64,000 nt of DNA from Nectonema munidae (lineage: Eukaryota > Nematomorpha > Nectonematoida > Nectonematidae), in assembly GCA_030549495.1 (NCBI GenBank), contig JAUIRK010000712.1, positions 62,001 to 126,000 on the forward strand, written 5' to 3'. Below, piece after piece: positions 48,687 to 60,711 of the stretch. A program made the position numbers and the translations under genes. Positions within the stretch are counted from its first letter, which is position 1, and each line of letters begins with the position of its first letter. The notes beneath the pieces are model-generated. The model was given only the letters and a program-made list of their open reading frames with translations. It did no database searches and was not told the DNA's origin.

Positions 48687-48834
48687 CTTTAGCGAACTTT
48701 GAAAAAGCGTCACTCGCTCTGACACATCTGTTAGTGATTTGGATTCAAAAATGGTATCATCGCTTTCCTTCGATATGTTCTCGTCAATCAGTTTAAGGAT
48801 GCCAGAAAAGTTTTTTGAACAAGAAAGCTTGAAA
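48687..48834 (-). CDS. RAPGEF1: C3G exon, N-terminal to middle region
   Basis: Acceptor ttttttag and donor AAG|gtttat. One base completes the split Pro codon, followed by 49 codons including FSGILKLIDENISKESDDT and ending LFQSSLK, with exit in phase 0. The base composition stands out from the intron. No recognised domain; it is placed by phase with the exons at 51609 and 46055. Confidence 0.55.
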
Positions 48835-48991
48835 CTAAAAAAAAAGTGAAATATTAAACTTGGATCAAGTTTAAATTAGGAGAGAGGTATAAAATAAGAA
48901 ATTAAATGAATTTTGAATTAAAATAGGAACGTTGCGTTATAATCAGTTATAAATACGGTCAAACGGTTGAAGGCAGCTTCTATATCACTGG

Positions 48992-49582
48992 CCGATTTAA
49001 AGGGCGCGGAACCGGCGTACGCCCACACTCCACCTACAAAAGGCTTGAAAATTTTTCTTGATCTAATTCTTACTCAAATATTATGATGGCTTCCGCAACC
49101 CGTTTTTCTCTAATGTAAGAAGCCCTAAAAAGTTTTTTTATGTTTCAATCGTAGTTAAGTGTGATACTTATTACTTTTATATTATCCCATTTTTTGTGTA
49201 AATTTATTATTTAAACACATCAAGTTTTACCACATCAATTCACTTCGCAGTTCAATGAATGAGTATCGTTTTAATGCTCTCAATCTTCTTTTTGTTCACA
49301 GAGATATTCGATTGGATATTGACACCATTATTTAAATGTATGCAAAAAAATGTCCTAGATGGATGAGGCTCATTAATGCTCTTAGTTCTTAATCTAGTTA
49401 TTACTTTCTTATAATAAACTTATAATTTTTTGATATATTATTTTGATACGCTAAGTTTTATGATAAAAAGTCCATTTTCGCTTTTTATTAAACTATTATC
49501 CAAAATAAGATAAAAATAGCTTATAAATTTTGATAAAGCTTAAATTTATATGCTTCAAATTTGAGTTCTAGTTTAGTAAAAT
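48992..49582 (-). repeat. dispersed repeat, copy B (inverted)
   Basis: Reverse complement of copy A with extra internal sequence (about 80 bases around 49200-49260). Termini are GC-rich (GGCGCGGAACCGGCGTACGC on the left). Confidence 0.75.
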
Positions 49583-49882
49583 CCGCCCCCTCTAATGTCA
49601 ATGTCTAGATCCGCCCTGTATATGAATTAAATTTTTATGTAAAACTTAATAATTTTTTTATTGTAGGTATTATATCCAAGTGAACAATAATCTTGTATAA
49701 TTAGTAGACTTGGGATCGTTTCTACTAAAAATAATTTAGTAATAGTTATTCTTACTTAGAAACAAATTTTATTCCGTTATCTTTCCATTAAATTATAAAA
49801 AGGTTTGATCGTTTTTGTTATCGTTAACTCAAAAAAAGATTTGTAACTTTTCTTTAGATTTTTTTAAAAAAATATATAAGAC

Positions 49883-50171
49883 CAGTGCCCGCGCTAAGCA
49901 AAAATTTTAGGGGGGGGGGGCTTCATTGGGGCGCTAATTTTTGAACTATCAGATTAATCTGCTTCAAGGCGAAAAGAAAACATATGATGTATTTGTCAAG
50001 CCATATCTATACAGATTACATTTTCATGAATGCTATGTCATATTTTTTTAGGGTAATGAAAATTTTTTTAGAGGGACTTGAAAATTAGCTGGGGGGGCTT
50101 GAGAAATAGTTGAATTTGAGGATGTTTTGGGGGGCTTGTGCCCCAAAATTTAATAGGTAGAGCGGGCTCTG
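49883..50171. mobile_element. hAT-like MITE with perfect 8-bp target duplication
   Basis: Ends are CAGTGCCCGCGCTA and its imperfect inverse TAGAGCGGGCTCTG. The direct repeat TATAAGAC flanks it (49875-49882, 50172-50179) without mismatch. The interior holds G-rich runs (12 G at about 49909-49920, and GGGGGGG later). Non-coding, 289 bp. Confidence 0.8.
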
Positions 50172-51608
50172 TATAAGACTATTTTTAAAATATAACAAAA
50201 AATATTTTAAATACATATGTTAAAAGTTTTGTCACTTTGAAAGATGACCTATAATTATTTGAAATGTGTTCAATTGAAAGATTAAAATAACCAAAAAAAT
50301 ATTTTAGTTAATTTATATCAAAATTAAACAAAAGTTTAACACAAAGTCAGAGTCTAAATAAAAAGAAATTTGTGCAAATTTTGAAACAAACATTGAAATA
50401 CTACTCTAGAATATGGCATTTTGTTGAAAAATCTATTTTAAAAGAAATCATTTGAAAAGGAGGGTAATCTATGATATAAAAAAAATTTTCACCTCAAAAT
50501 ATTATTTCCAGATTTTACCTTGTGGAAGTTGATTAGAGAAATGACTTCTCCAAGGTTTTTTAATGGAGATCCAAAATTTTGATTATGTTAACGTTGAAAA
50601 GTAAATGCTTAGGTCGAGTTATACATTAAATTTGGAATATTAAAAAACAAAAAAAATATGATGATGATATGCATGCAGAAGTATTGAAATCATGAAAAAA
50701 AATAAATATTGACGTTATCCGTATAGTTATTAATGAAAACGAACAAATAAAAAAACGATAACGAAAAAATAACGAAAATATCGATATTTTCCGAAGTCTA
50801 AAATTGGACAGATAGGGATGTTTCGATGTAAAATTGACCCAAGACGATTGAATAACCAACGAATCTACTACTAAGTCATTTGTTGATTAGTGCTTATTAT
50901 GTCGAAATCAAAATAATTTCTTTTCCTTTCCTTTAACACTTTTAGAAAACGAAAAAAGCAAATAATAATTTACTTAATAGTTTTTACGGTAATAAAAGTT
51001 ATTTTCTACTTTCGTTGCATATGCGTTATGCTTTGTGTTTTCTGAACAAATCTATAATGTAAAGACATGTTCGAAGAAAAAAATTAAATACTTCATTATT
51101 TTTATCAGATATTTTAAAAAAAATATATCTGCATTAGAAAAACATAATCAAGCACATGAATCATAAAGATCTTAGTGCTTCGAATTCTATTGAAGGCACT
51201 TTTTTTTGAACGCAAGAAACCTTATCCAGACATCTTGTTCAAAGATAATATTTTCTTCCCTCCCTCCCCCTCAATTTATTTAGTCCCTCCCCCAATGGTC
51301 CATAATCCTCCTACTATTCCACCTTAACGACGTCGTATGTTTTGAGAGAAGTGGGGAAACGAATGGAGAAATCTAATAGTTATATAAAAATGAAATGAAA
51401 TCTGAAATCTTGATTTGACTTTTGTGTATTCAAAAAAAAGTTTAAAAAAATTAAAAAGAAATTTTTTTATAGTGAAGGACAGTTAACACTTTATATTACA
51501 ATGAATAATGGTTATTAGCAAAAATAGTAAACTCGATATCAAATATATTTGATTAGCGTTACCATATCCAAAATTAAAGTTAGAAAAATTTCAAAAAAAG
51601 TTAATTAC

Positions 51609-51802
51609 GGATTAGGAATAACTTCTTCTTTACTAATTTCGAATAGGTGAAGCAAGTGTTCCAAAACTTCATTGACATTCTGATGCAGTTTCATAAAAGT
51701 GTTGGGTTTCGTCAAATCTTCTAATATTTCATCCAAGCTGGCATTGATTTTATCTCTCAATTCCTGGTTTCGCAAAAGAAAGGAATTGCTTCTTTTCTTC
51801 TT
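51609..51802 (-). CDS. RAPGEF1: C3G exon, N-terminal helical segment
   Basis: Encodes a charged, helix-rich stretch starting KKKRSNSFLLRNQELRDK and ending EISKEEVIPN, with donor CC|gtaatt. It begins in phase 0 after acceptor gaaattag and ends with two bases that complete a Pro codon with the next exon. The position and helical character fit the C3G N-terminal domain, but residue-level similarity is weak. It is supported mainly by phase, splice sites and a long open frame in AT-rich surroundings. Confidence 0.55.
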
Positions 51803-52736
51803 CTAATTTCATAACGAAAAATATAGGAGACACAAATGTGATTATGGTATGTAGGAAATATAGATTGTAAAAGACAATAAGTAATAATGTATTCGGTAGA
51901 AATTTTCCTATTTGAGATATCGTTTTAATAGCCAGATGTTATAATCAATGTGCTTAAAAACTACTGAAAAATCAGTGTCTTTTCGAATACTTTTAATTTT
52001 CCAAATTTTTGATGGAAAGCTCATTAGAAAATCTTTCTTTTCCATTTGGGAAATGAAATTAAAAGTAAAATGCTTTCAATCCGATGTATTTTAATCCTTT
52101 TAACTATTTAGAGTGAAAAATAAAAAACCATTAAATTTTTTTTTATAATTTCTCATAAAGAATAAAAATTTAAAAAATCATTCATACATCTTAAAACATT
52201 AAAATATAACGAATTATTTTTTATTTGTGGAAGTTTGAAATTTTCTTTTATTAGTTATTTGAGGTTATAATATATTAAAAAAAAGTTAAAAAACAACTTT
52301 TCCTTTTCAACTAGTTCAAAACATTAACCATTAAGATTTGAGAAAGTTTTGGGAATTCGGTTTATATCAGTAAAAAGACTTTATTCCTAATGAATCGAAA
52401 AAAACATCAAACCTCCACTCAATACAGCCTACAATATATTGTTGTTTTAAATATTCATTATAATAATGTTATGCTAAATTAGAATAAAAAATTTTAATAC
52501 TCAATGACAATGTGTGTTGTTATGTAACATATACACAAACAAAGGATCATTTTGAAATAAAATTTTCATTTTTTTCTAGGATTACAAAATGTAGTATATA
52601 GGCTTAAAAAGAGGAGATATAGTGTTAATGCTCTTTGCCTTCTATCTAACTATAAAAGCGCATGTTTCTCGTGATAATAATTAATAAACTTTTACATTGG
52701 ATTTTCATAAGATTTTTTATCTTCATCACTTGTGAA

Positions 52737-52892
52737 GGGGCGTGAATAAGGTTGGTTAGATACTGGATTTCGATAACTCAAGGTCTTGGGCTCGATCCTG
52801 CAGCAAGCCTACTTTATTCATAGTTCGATACAAGCGGAGCAATTGTGCCTGCCTCTTCGATGAAAACACCTCACGTTTACTTTTCCCTTTGG
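52737..52892 (+). mobile_element. tRNA-derived SINE, copy 3
   Basis: Head GGGGCGTGAATAAGGTTGGT, B box GGCTCGATCC (one change) and the shared body. The tail is altered (CACGTTTACTTTTCCC). Confidence 0.8.
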
Positions 52893-53633
52893 AACACAAA
52901 ATAATTTTAATCTTTTGCTTTTGAAGAGGTTTTAATCTTTATTATAGAAATTTTTTAAAGTATAAAATAATATCACGTGAAATAGTTTTTGCACGTGTTT
53001 CCCTTCAAAATGGTTCTAATTTCAAAAAAGAAAATAATTGAAAGAAAAAGAGAATGAAATTGATTGCGAAATAATATTTTGTTCAACGAAAATGCAACAG
53101 CTAAATCTGATATTGAATCAAACGAAGATGAGAGATAAAAAACGTTCAGATGATAGTGAAAGTGATATGAAAAATAAAAGATCAATTTCAAATGATTATT
53201 ATAAACTGAACTTGAAAATGTTATTTTTGCAAGTTTTCGTGATATACAGGATCAAAATAATCATCCACTAATTTTTTCTTTGTCTATTCTGCAAAAATTT
53301 CTAAAAAATAAAAGTGATATTCACTTTTTTTTTCCAACATAAAAATATGTTTCTGCATCTTTTAAGATATACGAATAGAAAATGATCTGATTAAATAAGA
53401 AAATATTTACTCAAAGACAAAAAAACATATCCAACTTTTATGAAATATTTCAGTTTTGAAGAAAATAGAAGCTTTCTATGATAATGAGAGCAACTTCTGA
53501 TAGATATAACATTTCTTGCCTTCAAAGTTTTTGATCTTTAAATAATTCAAGCCCATTTTAGAAAGAAACTATTGGCTTTCAAAGATTAAAATTTTTTCTT
53601 CTTTGCTTTCGATTCGATAATTTCATGATAGAC

Positions 53634-53722
53634 GCGACCAAGCAAAAAACGGACAAACTTGCAGCAATAAAAAAGTATATGGAAAACGTTAAAAAACTTG
53701 TTAGCTTTTATAGTATCTAACA
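53634..53722 (-). CDS. RAPGEF1: C3G candidate exon, N-terminal segment
   Basis: Acceptor gtaaag has a poor pyrimidine tract and donor GGTCGC|gtctat is weak. It is proposed because its entry phase (two bases) and exit phase (0) are exactly what the neighbours need, and because KMLDTIKANKFFN resembles the SASKVLEAILPLVQN stretch of vertebrate C3G. The frame stays open past the donor to a stop near 53586, so another end is possible. Confidence 0.35.
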
Positions 53723-54315
53723 CTTTACTTACATTGATGAACAATTGAATACATACAAAGGCAAAAAACCTGGAAGAACTTTTATTCCACAAAAGTCAAG
53801 AAAAGATGGAGTATAATTTTTTTGAGATGGCTACAAATTGATTTTTAGGAAAAAATACTGATTGCGCCAAAATTGAAAAATAACTTCCAATACAGTTCTT
53901 CAGTAAGTTGAACCCTTTTTAAATACAGGACAAGATATTGTGTCACAGATTGGTATTTAAGTTGTCATTTTTATTTAAAGAACTTTATAATTAAATTTAA
54001 CTAAACTTGGAATCAAAAGAAATTTCCTCTATTTTTAAAATCATGTAAATACGAAAAAGTGCCCATAACGATAAAACTATATGACCATGAAAATAAAATT
54101 TCCTTTTGATCCTAAAAAACTTACAAGAGCTTTATATTGTTTATATATTACACTAAACATAATCGGTAAATGCCACATATGCTTGAATGTGGATCGTTAA
54201 GAGAAGAATCTATACTTCTCTTTCTACCCCTTTGAAATCAAGATTACTCTCTCCTTATGAAAAAAGGCAATTAAGAAAATGATTGAAAGAAATGAGACAA
54301 AAAACGAAATTACAC

Positions 54316-54475
54316 TTTTAGCAGAGTTGATAGCGTGCTTAGAAGTCGGTATGGATTCAAGGCTGTAGTAGCTTCGAATAACAGGTTTGCAAATATCATC
54401 CTCTTTGGTATTGCTTTTTTCTTCGACATCTTTATCTGCATTCTGTTCTTTTTTTTGGCGTTCCGTGAATATGAT
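54316..54475 (-). CDS. RAPGEF1: C3G candidate 5' exon, N-terminal segment
   Basis: The frame reads IIFTERQKKEQNADKD and later ICKPVIRSYYSLESIPTSKH, ending INSAK plus one base at donor A|gtgtaa. The second part resembles the conserved N-terminal C3G stretch around ALRYFKTIVDKMAIDKK. The acceptor chosen is tttccaaag. The frame is also open upstream to an ATG at about 54538 (start MENGKQALL), so this could instead be the first coding exon with that start. Moderate to weak support. Confidence 0.45.
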
Positions 54476-54587
54476 CTTTGGAAATTTTAGTAAAAACAAG
54501 CACTTTCGCAGCAAAGCTTGCTTTCCATTTTCCATGTGTAATAGAGACAACTCTTTCAACTTTCAAACAAAAATAATCTTCACTTTA

Positions 54588-54607
54588 AAAAGAGAGAGAG
54601 AGAGAGG
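54588..54607. repeat. (GA)n microsatellite
   Basis: Short AGAGAGAGAGAGAG run upstream of the C3G candidate 5' exon. Confidence 0.8.
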
Positions 54608-55577
54608 AAGAGACTAAATAAAGAAAGAAAATTGATTGGAATTTTTTTGTTTTAACCCCTCAAACTCATTCTGTGTAACTTAATTTATAACCATTCTATT
54701 AACCTCCCCCCCCCCCCTCTCCTCTTCCCCCATGAAATGAATTTTATCCTCCTCCCTCAGACTTTGTGTTAAGAGTCTGACCACTACACTGATTGAAAAG
54801 ATAAGCAGATTACAGTATGTAACGAAAAAAAGCTTGTGTAAATCTAGTTCTGAATATGCTGGTAATTATTTATTTATTTTGTAACATCGAAGTTTTCTTC
54901 AATTTTCATTAATCTATTTTTAGCAAGGGATTAACTTTAAGGATTAACAAGATATAATCAATCTTGTGTCTTGTGGGATATTCGCTTATATTACAATTTT
55001 TTAAGATTATAAATTTTATTTACTGGAGTTATTTACAATTTACAAGCAGTATATTTTTGAGTGGAATATATTTGCAAAAAACAAGCAAAATACATTTTAA
55101 GTGCTACTAAATATTGAACCCCATACGAAGAATAATTTGGCATGTAAAGCAGAGACCAGGATAAGACGTGGGTTCCTCATGTAATCTGTGGTTTTAGTAA
55201 GTCAACTCTACAAGGATAAGTAACCGCAAAATACAAAGAATTTTGCGAGAGTCAAAAAACTACTTGAATGATTTTTTATTTTTTTATGATTTATGAATCT
55301 TTGTGCAATAACCCAAGTATGGAAACACTTGATTTTAATCTCTCAAGTTACAAACGCTGATGAGTTGCCAAAAGATGAAATTTGTTGGACACAAGTGTAA
55401 CCAGTTTGAAGTACTGATTGTGAGAGAACGATTTTCGCGTTATAGACGTTTAGTCTTCACACAGATAAGAGGTTTATTCGAAGATTATGCTTAAATCACC
55501 CCGATTAATGACGAGTGAGTGTTCATTGATTATTCTATAAAAAGTCTTCAGACGGTTTGTTTTGTTTCACAACATAT

Positions 55578-55665
55578 CGTTCAGGGCGCACATTCTCAAA
55601 ATTTTGGGGAGAGGGGGCGAACTTTTTTATAATTTTCAAAATTTATTATAAAAAATTTTGCCCAA
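55578..55665 (+). repeat. hAT-like tip repeat, copy 1
   Basis: CAGGGCGCACATTCTCAAAA, then GGGGGCGAACTTTTTTATAA and TTATTATAAAAAATTTT. A second copy is at 63525-63600. Confidence 0.55.
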
Positions 55666-55795
55666 TGAAAACACGACCATCATTACGCGACATTACTCTT
55701 GCACTCTCAGCTCCCAATCCTAGCATAACTGTGGGGATTTTATCAAGCCGAATTAACTTGTTTGTAATTGTAATCGCATCACTAGCTTCAAGCTA
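55654..55795 (-). pseudogene. hAT/ZMYM-type transposase fragment
   Basis: Reads IPTVMLGLGAESARVMSRND followed by GR. This resembles the VxGLxxDGASVMxGxxxGV core of TTF/ZMYM-type hAT transposases. Weak but suggestive. It is preceded on the + strand by the repeat shared with 63528-63600. Confidence 0.4.
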
Positions 55796-58499
55796 AATAA
55801 GAGAACAAAATCTTTCATATATGATAGAGTCAAAGCAAAAAGGATTGAGTACATTCCCGATTCTTCAATTTCGTCTCTAACACCTGAATAAGACATTGAT
55901 AAATCTATGTGGTTTAAGGAAAATAGACTGGCAAACAGGATCTAAAAATGATATTTTATTTAAGATTTTTCCATTGACATGGCGAGACGGTAAATAAGGC
56001 CTTTATCTTTCATTATTGCTTTTCAACAGTTATTCAAAGCGATGGTTACAAATGCTCTTTCAGATTAGGATGTTCTAGTACTAGCAAAAAGCTTTATCGA
56101 GACATATGCTCTACTCTACCCAAGTGAACGTTTTATACCATGACTCTAAACGATCTCTTTTGTAAATATTTCGAAAACAGAATTCTTGGTTTAGCCGATT
56201 CAGTATTTGGTGTGTCAAAATTCCTATCTTCTAAAGACCGTATGAAATGGCTTCTATTAGAATATTCATTGATAATAATACAAGCAAGATCTCATTTATC
56301 CAATATTCGACTGACAATCTCTCTATCCGATACAATATTGACTCTAACTGATTTTCCCAATATTTTTCTCCCACGTTATTCTGACATTCACACTCTACCA
56401 CTCGGACAATCAAACATCAAACCAAACTTCAAACCAAATGCTCTCACGCCTGCTCATATAATTATTTAATCCGACACACCAACCATGGAATCGTATTTTT
56501 ATGACATACTTATTTAAAACTAGGAAAGCCAATTTTTTGTAATTAACAGATATTGAGTTACATACGACCCTAAGATAAAGGATAACAAAGATAAAAATTA
56601 AACAATTTTAAAAGTTTGCTATAAAATAGCGAAAAAACTCTTTTTTACTTTTAAAAAAGACACAAATGTCAAGCTATTTTTTTCAGACTATCTTAGAAGA
56701 TTAACTAAAACCTTTGTGGACCAAGAAGGTAAAAAATTAAATTATCTTAATTCACAAAATTTTACTTTAAAAAGACACCTTAATGAAGGAGCTTAATGCC
56801 CAAAAATATTTAATGTCTGAAAACTTTGCTCCTTGATATATGTTTAACTAAAATAACTTTTGAAAAAAGTCAGAGGCTCTATTCTTTCCCATGGCTTTTC
56901 TAGTGTTAATTCATAGTGAAAATTAATTGAAACAATTATGATAGCAACAGAATACGCAAATATCAACACATTGAGAGAGGAAAAACCCATCTCCATGAGA
57001 GCACCATAGCGGAAATACATATATGACATCCCCAACAAAAGGGAGAGGGGAGTAAACTAAAGCTATAGATGCTCTGCATTATAAAATAGAGTAGGAGGGG
57101 TAAAAACTTTTCCTGAAAACCCTTGAATTACGTTTAGGCAATAATAATTGGTTGGCGTTCTTAATTGAAATGTTTTTTTTATAAAAGGCTTGATAGCGAT
57201 TCTTTGCCAAATATCATTTTAAAAGGAGATTTTATCTTTTAAACTATTTTTATAAACAATTGGACGCCCTAATTCAATTTTAAATTGTATTTGTGGTGGA
57301 AAAAAATATTTAAAACATAATTTTCCAATTGATCATTTTTGAACACCACTGCCCCCTCCTGAACGTGTAATGTTTGGTAACGCAATTGAACAAGACACTC
57401 ATTATAGCATTACGCAGTATATGCATATATCTTTAACATATCTTCAAGAAAAGTCAAAGATTTTTTAAATATGGCATAAATATTATGAATATGCAATATA
57501 ATATAATGTTTTATAATGTACTACTTTGTGTATTTTAATTGGATCTAAAAGAGAAAACAGACTCACTATGGAAATATCACAGACAATATATCGATTTATT
57601 ACAAAAAAAGGCATGAATTAAAAAAATTTTCTCAACCTCTCATTTTACTAATTTTCAAAAGAAGCAATTCATTTCAAATTAATTAGTTAGATGGATTAAT
57701 TACTTAATACTGAGACACTTTGCCGCTTAAAATTAAATTTTAAATCTTAAAATTTTTAGTAATAAATTGTAAAAAAACAAAATTAATTTTTTTAAATTTG
57801 AATCCATGAAAAATAATATATGAAAAGCAATGATATCTGTACCGGCCAAAATTATTTCGCTGGAGGAAGCGGTTACACCCCAAGATAAATTTAACAGGCC
57901 TATATAATGATTTTCTTTATTGCATAATGAAATTTGCTTTTAAAATATATTATGTTTAAAATATTAATTTTATTTGTATTGTGGTTTCCAATTATAAAAA
58001 AATAAGTCTAAAAATTTATTGAATTGGAGAGAATGTCATCTATATTTGATCCTTTTTCTTCCAACCCTTATAAGAGAAAATGGAAATAATTAGCACTACC
58101 TAATCGAAGTCAACCGCAACTGCGATTCAGAAAAAAATCAATAATTTGTCTTTTGATAACAAAAGGCAAAACTGTTCCCAGCAGTAAAATAAAAATATTC
58201 AAAAATGTGCGTCAATCCAAGGCCATATTGAGTAACTGATTCATAGTGGGAAGAGAGGCAATTACTCCCCCCCCCCCCACAGATAAAATGTTATTAAATC
58301 TTCTTTAAAATTTCTAAAAATCCAAGTTTTGAGATGTAATAAAACTCTATAGAAAATTACCCCATATCTCCATAACTTTCTACATCTTGAATTGATTTTT
58401 CACATCAATAAATAAAAATAGTTATAAAGTCTCAATATAAAGTATAGAATTGTTGTCATAATGTATGGTCAAATGTATAATGCAAACCAAGTTTTTTTG

Positions 58500-58609
58500 G
58501 AAATGAAGTCAGTGTCGGTATAGGAAAGTTTGAACGCGTCGGAGTAGATGTTTTTTGTTTCGATTTGACAGCCTCGGAAATATTAAAAATTAAATCTGAT
58601 ATAGCTCTA
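58500..58609 (-). CDS. unassigned exon-like segment
   Basis: Acceptor acaatcttttttag, open frame AISDLIFNISEAVKSKQKTS followed by TPTRSNFPIPTLTSFPKK, possible donor G|gtttgc. The splice acceptor and G+C-rich codons look exonic. It lies upstream of the C3G candidate exons on the same strand, but the exit phase (one base) does not match the exon at 54316. It could be a C3G 5' exon with a missing partner, or another gene. Confidence 0.25.
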
Positions 58610-58617
58610 AAAAAGAT

Positions 58618-58682
58618 TGTTACAAGAAAATTATGTATGAGAAGCAAACATATGCAAAATGGGTTTTGAACGAGAAAAAAAT
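58618..58682 (+). repeat. repeat fragment, inverted copy of 60712-60775
   Basis: GAGAAGCAAACATATGCAAA followed by ATGGGTTTTG recurs in inverted orientation at 60712-60775, with roughly three changes in about 58 bases. In both, one frame reads EKQTYAKWVL[ND]EKK. Confidence 0.6.
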
Positions 58683-59295
58683 AAAGAATAGCCCATTGCT
58701 AACTAATGTTTCAATGAAATATTGTTCGAAATGCATTTATTTCAAAAAATCAAACGCGCTTGAATAAATTCAGTTTAACACCCTTTCCTTAGACAGGAGC
58801 GGATCAAGAAGAAAATTAGTGAAGGTCGAGTTTATAATATATTTTTTCAAAATTAACTTTTTTCTGAATATTCCATTTATGAAAGCATTGAAAATAATCA
58901 ATGCTTATCTAGAGTATTACTCAAATTAAAAAAAATATATTTACAAATATTCTATAACGGGTCTGAAGTAGAACTCTTTTCAGAAAATCAAACTAAACTT
59001 GATTCAACTATACCTTGATATCCTCAAAAATTGGGAGGGGGAGGGAAATCGCCAAATCGTACCTTCTACCATCTTATAAATCTTCATCGACAATATTGCA
59101 TATGTTTTGAAAGTATTCGGCTAGAAAATAATTTAATAATTCGTTAAAAAAAATGTACCAAGAATTATTGTTTTGGTCATCTCTGAGCTGAGTTAAAGAA
59201 AAATAGGAAAATATGATTTTTAGATTAATTTTTAATGTAATCTATCTCTCTAAATTAGTTTTCATTATTATGATGGGAAAATAGTGTTCTTTTAA

Positions 59296-59402
59296 CCCTT
59301 CTAGGCACTGGCTTTCTTTCCTCTGCCTTATTTCTCAATAAGTTTTATATAACTTAAGCAGACGCTTTTTGGGAGACAGGTGTCCCAATGTGCCTGAAAG
59401 GG
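59296..59402. mobile_element. piggyBac-like MITE
   Basis: TTAA on each side (59292-59295, 59403-59406). The terminal inverted repeat is CCCTTCTAGGCAC against CCCTTTCAGGCAC. TTAA duplication with CCCTT tips is typical of piggyBac. 107 bp, non-coding. Confidence 0.75.
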
Positions 59403-60453
59403 TTAAATTTACAATCAGTCTAAGAGAATCTTAGACTCTTAAATGTCAATAAACTAGAAAAAGTTCATTCTAATTTGAACCTATCACCATCTTTAAATTA
59501 TGCAGAGAATTTTTTGAAAACAAACGTTTGGCATTGATTTTCAAAAATTAATTTTAGAACTTCATTTCAACAAATTTCCATATAGCTAAAAGCAGAATAT
59601 TTTTATTTATTGGGTCACTCTGCATCAACTGTGCATTAAAGGTTTAAGAGAGTTTTGTATCAAATTGCTTAATGCCATGTGCTTTTTCTTGGATCTAATG
59701 AGAAACGTGGAAAATTAGAATACAAGTGAAAAGTATTGCTTTTACTTTTCTGATTTTATCAACGTCCATTTTAAAACTTCCATCCAACCACCACTACCAC
59801 TACGATGGAATCACAAGGGCAGTGCAAATTTATAAGAAACATGAAAATTTATCATAGTTCAATTATTTTACCTCGCCAATCGTGCATATAAAAAAAATGA
59901 AATATAAGCATTTTGGAGACATTTAATCATCATCGTAATGCAGTCGCAGTCATCCAAAATATCAAGAAGAATAGTGTAAATTGGATTTAAGAAAATTCTT
60001 TCTCTCTGACTCTTCAATGAAATCTTCAAATTAAACTTTTTATGTTAATAATATAACTTTAAATCTCATGCTTCCTCAAAGCATCTTTTTCTAATCATTG
60101 ACAAAAATGGAAATCGATATAAATAAAACTAGTTTTATTTCTTCCTTGTGATTTTTTTTAAAAGTCAAAAATGAAAGTATAATCAAACCATTATTTTTGA
60201 TCGATAAATAAACTAGAGTAATATCATAAAATCAATAATTCAAACTTAAGGAATGAGTGAGTCAGTAAAAAATAAATCATAAATAATCATATAATCTACG
60301 TTGCAAAACAGAAAACCTAAAAATAACAAAAGCTTATACTATAAATAAATAATAGAGATGGAGAAATAAGTAAATAGAAGCTTATGAAAACAAAATTGAC
60401 CAATTATATCCATGAAGAATATATTTTAATTGGTAATTTAAATGCATTAATAT

Positions 60454-60587
60454 AGGGGTGAGTACGGTTGGTTAGATACTGGGTTCTTGGGTTCGATCTC
60501 GCAGCAAGCCTACTTTCCTCATATTTTGATATAAGCAGGGCATTGTGCATTCTCGATGAAAACACCCCACGGTACCTTTACCTTATA
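60454..60587 (+). mobile_element. tRNA-derived SINE, copy 4, with internal deletion
   Basis: Head AGGGGTGAGTACGGTTGGTT. The segment between the A and B boxes is about 18 bases short. B box GGTTCGATCT, end GGTACCTTTACCTT. Confidence 0.75.
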
Positions 60588-60711
60588 TTAACTGCATTGT
60601 ACCCCAGAATATAATTCTAATAGATAAATCTATTAAATAATAAGAGCATTTTAGGAAAAAACCAATAATACTAATATAGATAAGAATACATTTAGGAATA
60701 TTTTTGATAGG

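Larger units (their letters stand above)
12089..54475 (-). other. RAPGEF1: RAPGEF1/C3G-like gene, whole span seen in window
   Basis: Rap1 (and R-Ras) guanine-nucleotide exchange factor that is recruited by Crk adaptors and acts in the cytoplasm at adhesion and receptor complexes. Fifteen candidate exons total 2817 bp, exactly 939 codons including the stop, with compatible phase at all 14 junctions. Human C3G is about 1,077 aa. Order of parts: N-terminal C3G-like helical segment, low-complexity Ser/Asn-rich middle with one Crk-SH3-type site, REM domain, Ser/Thr linker, CDC25 domain and a basic C-terminal tail. The last six exons are near certain; the two most 5' are weak. No initiator exon is certain. 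Introns range from 68 bp to several kb and are filled with transposons, and one holds a separate small gene. Confidence 0.85.

Noticed and set aside
56140-56469. A 109-residue plus-strand frame near 56 kb
   Set aside because: Looks somewhat protein-like but I recognise nothing and find no start context, splice partners or element ends.
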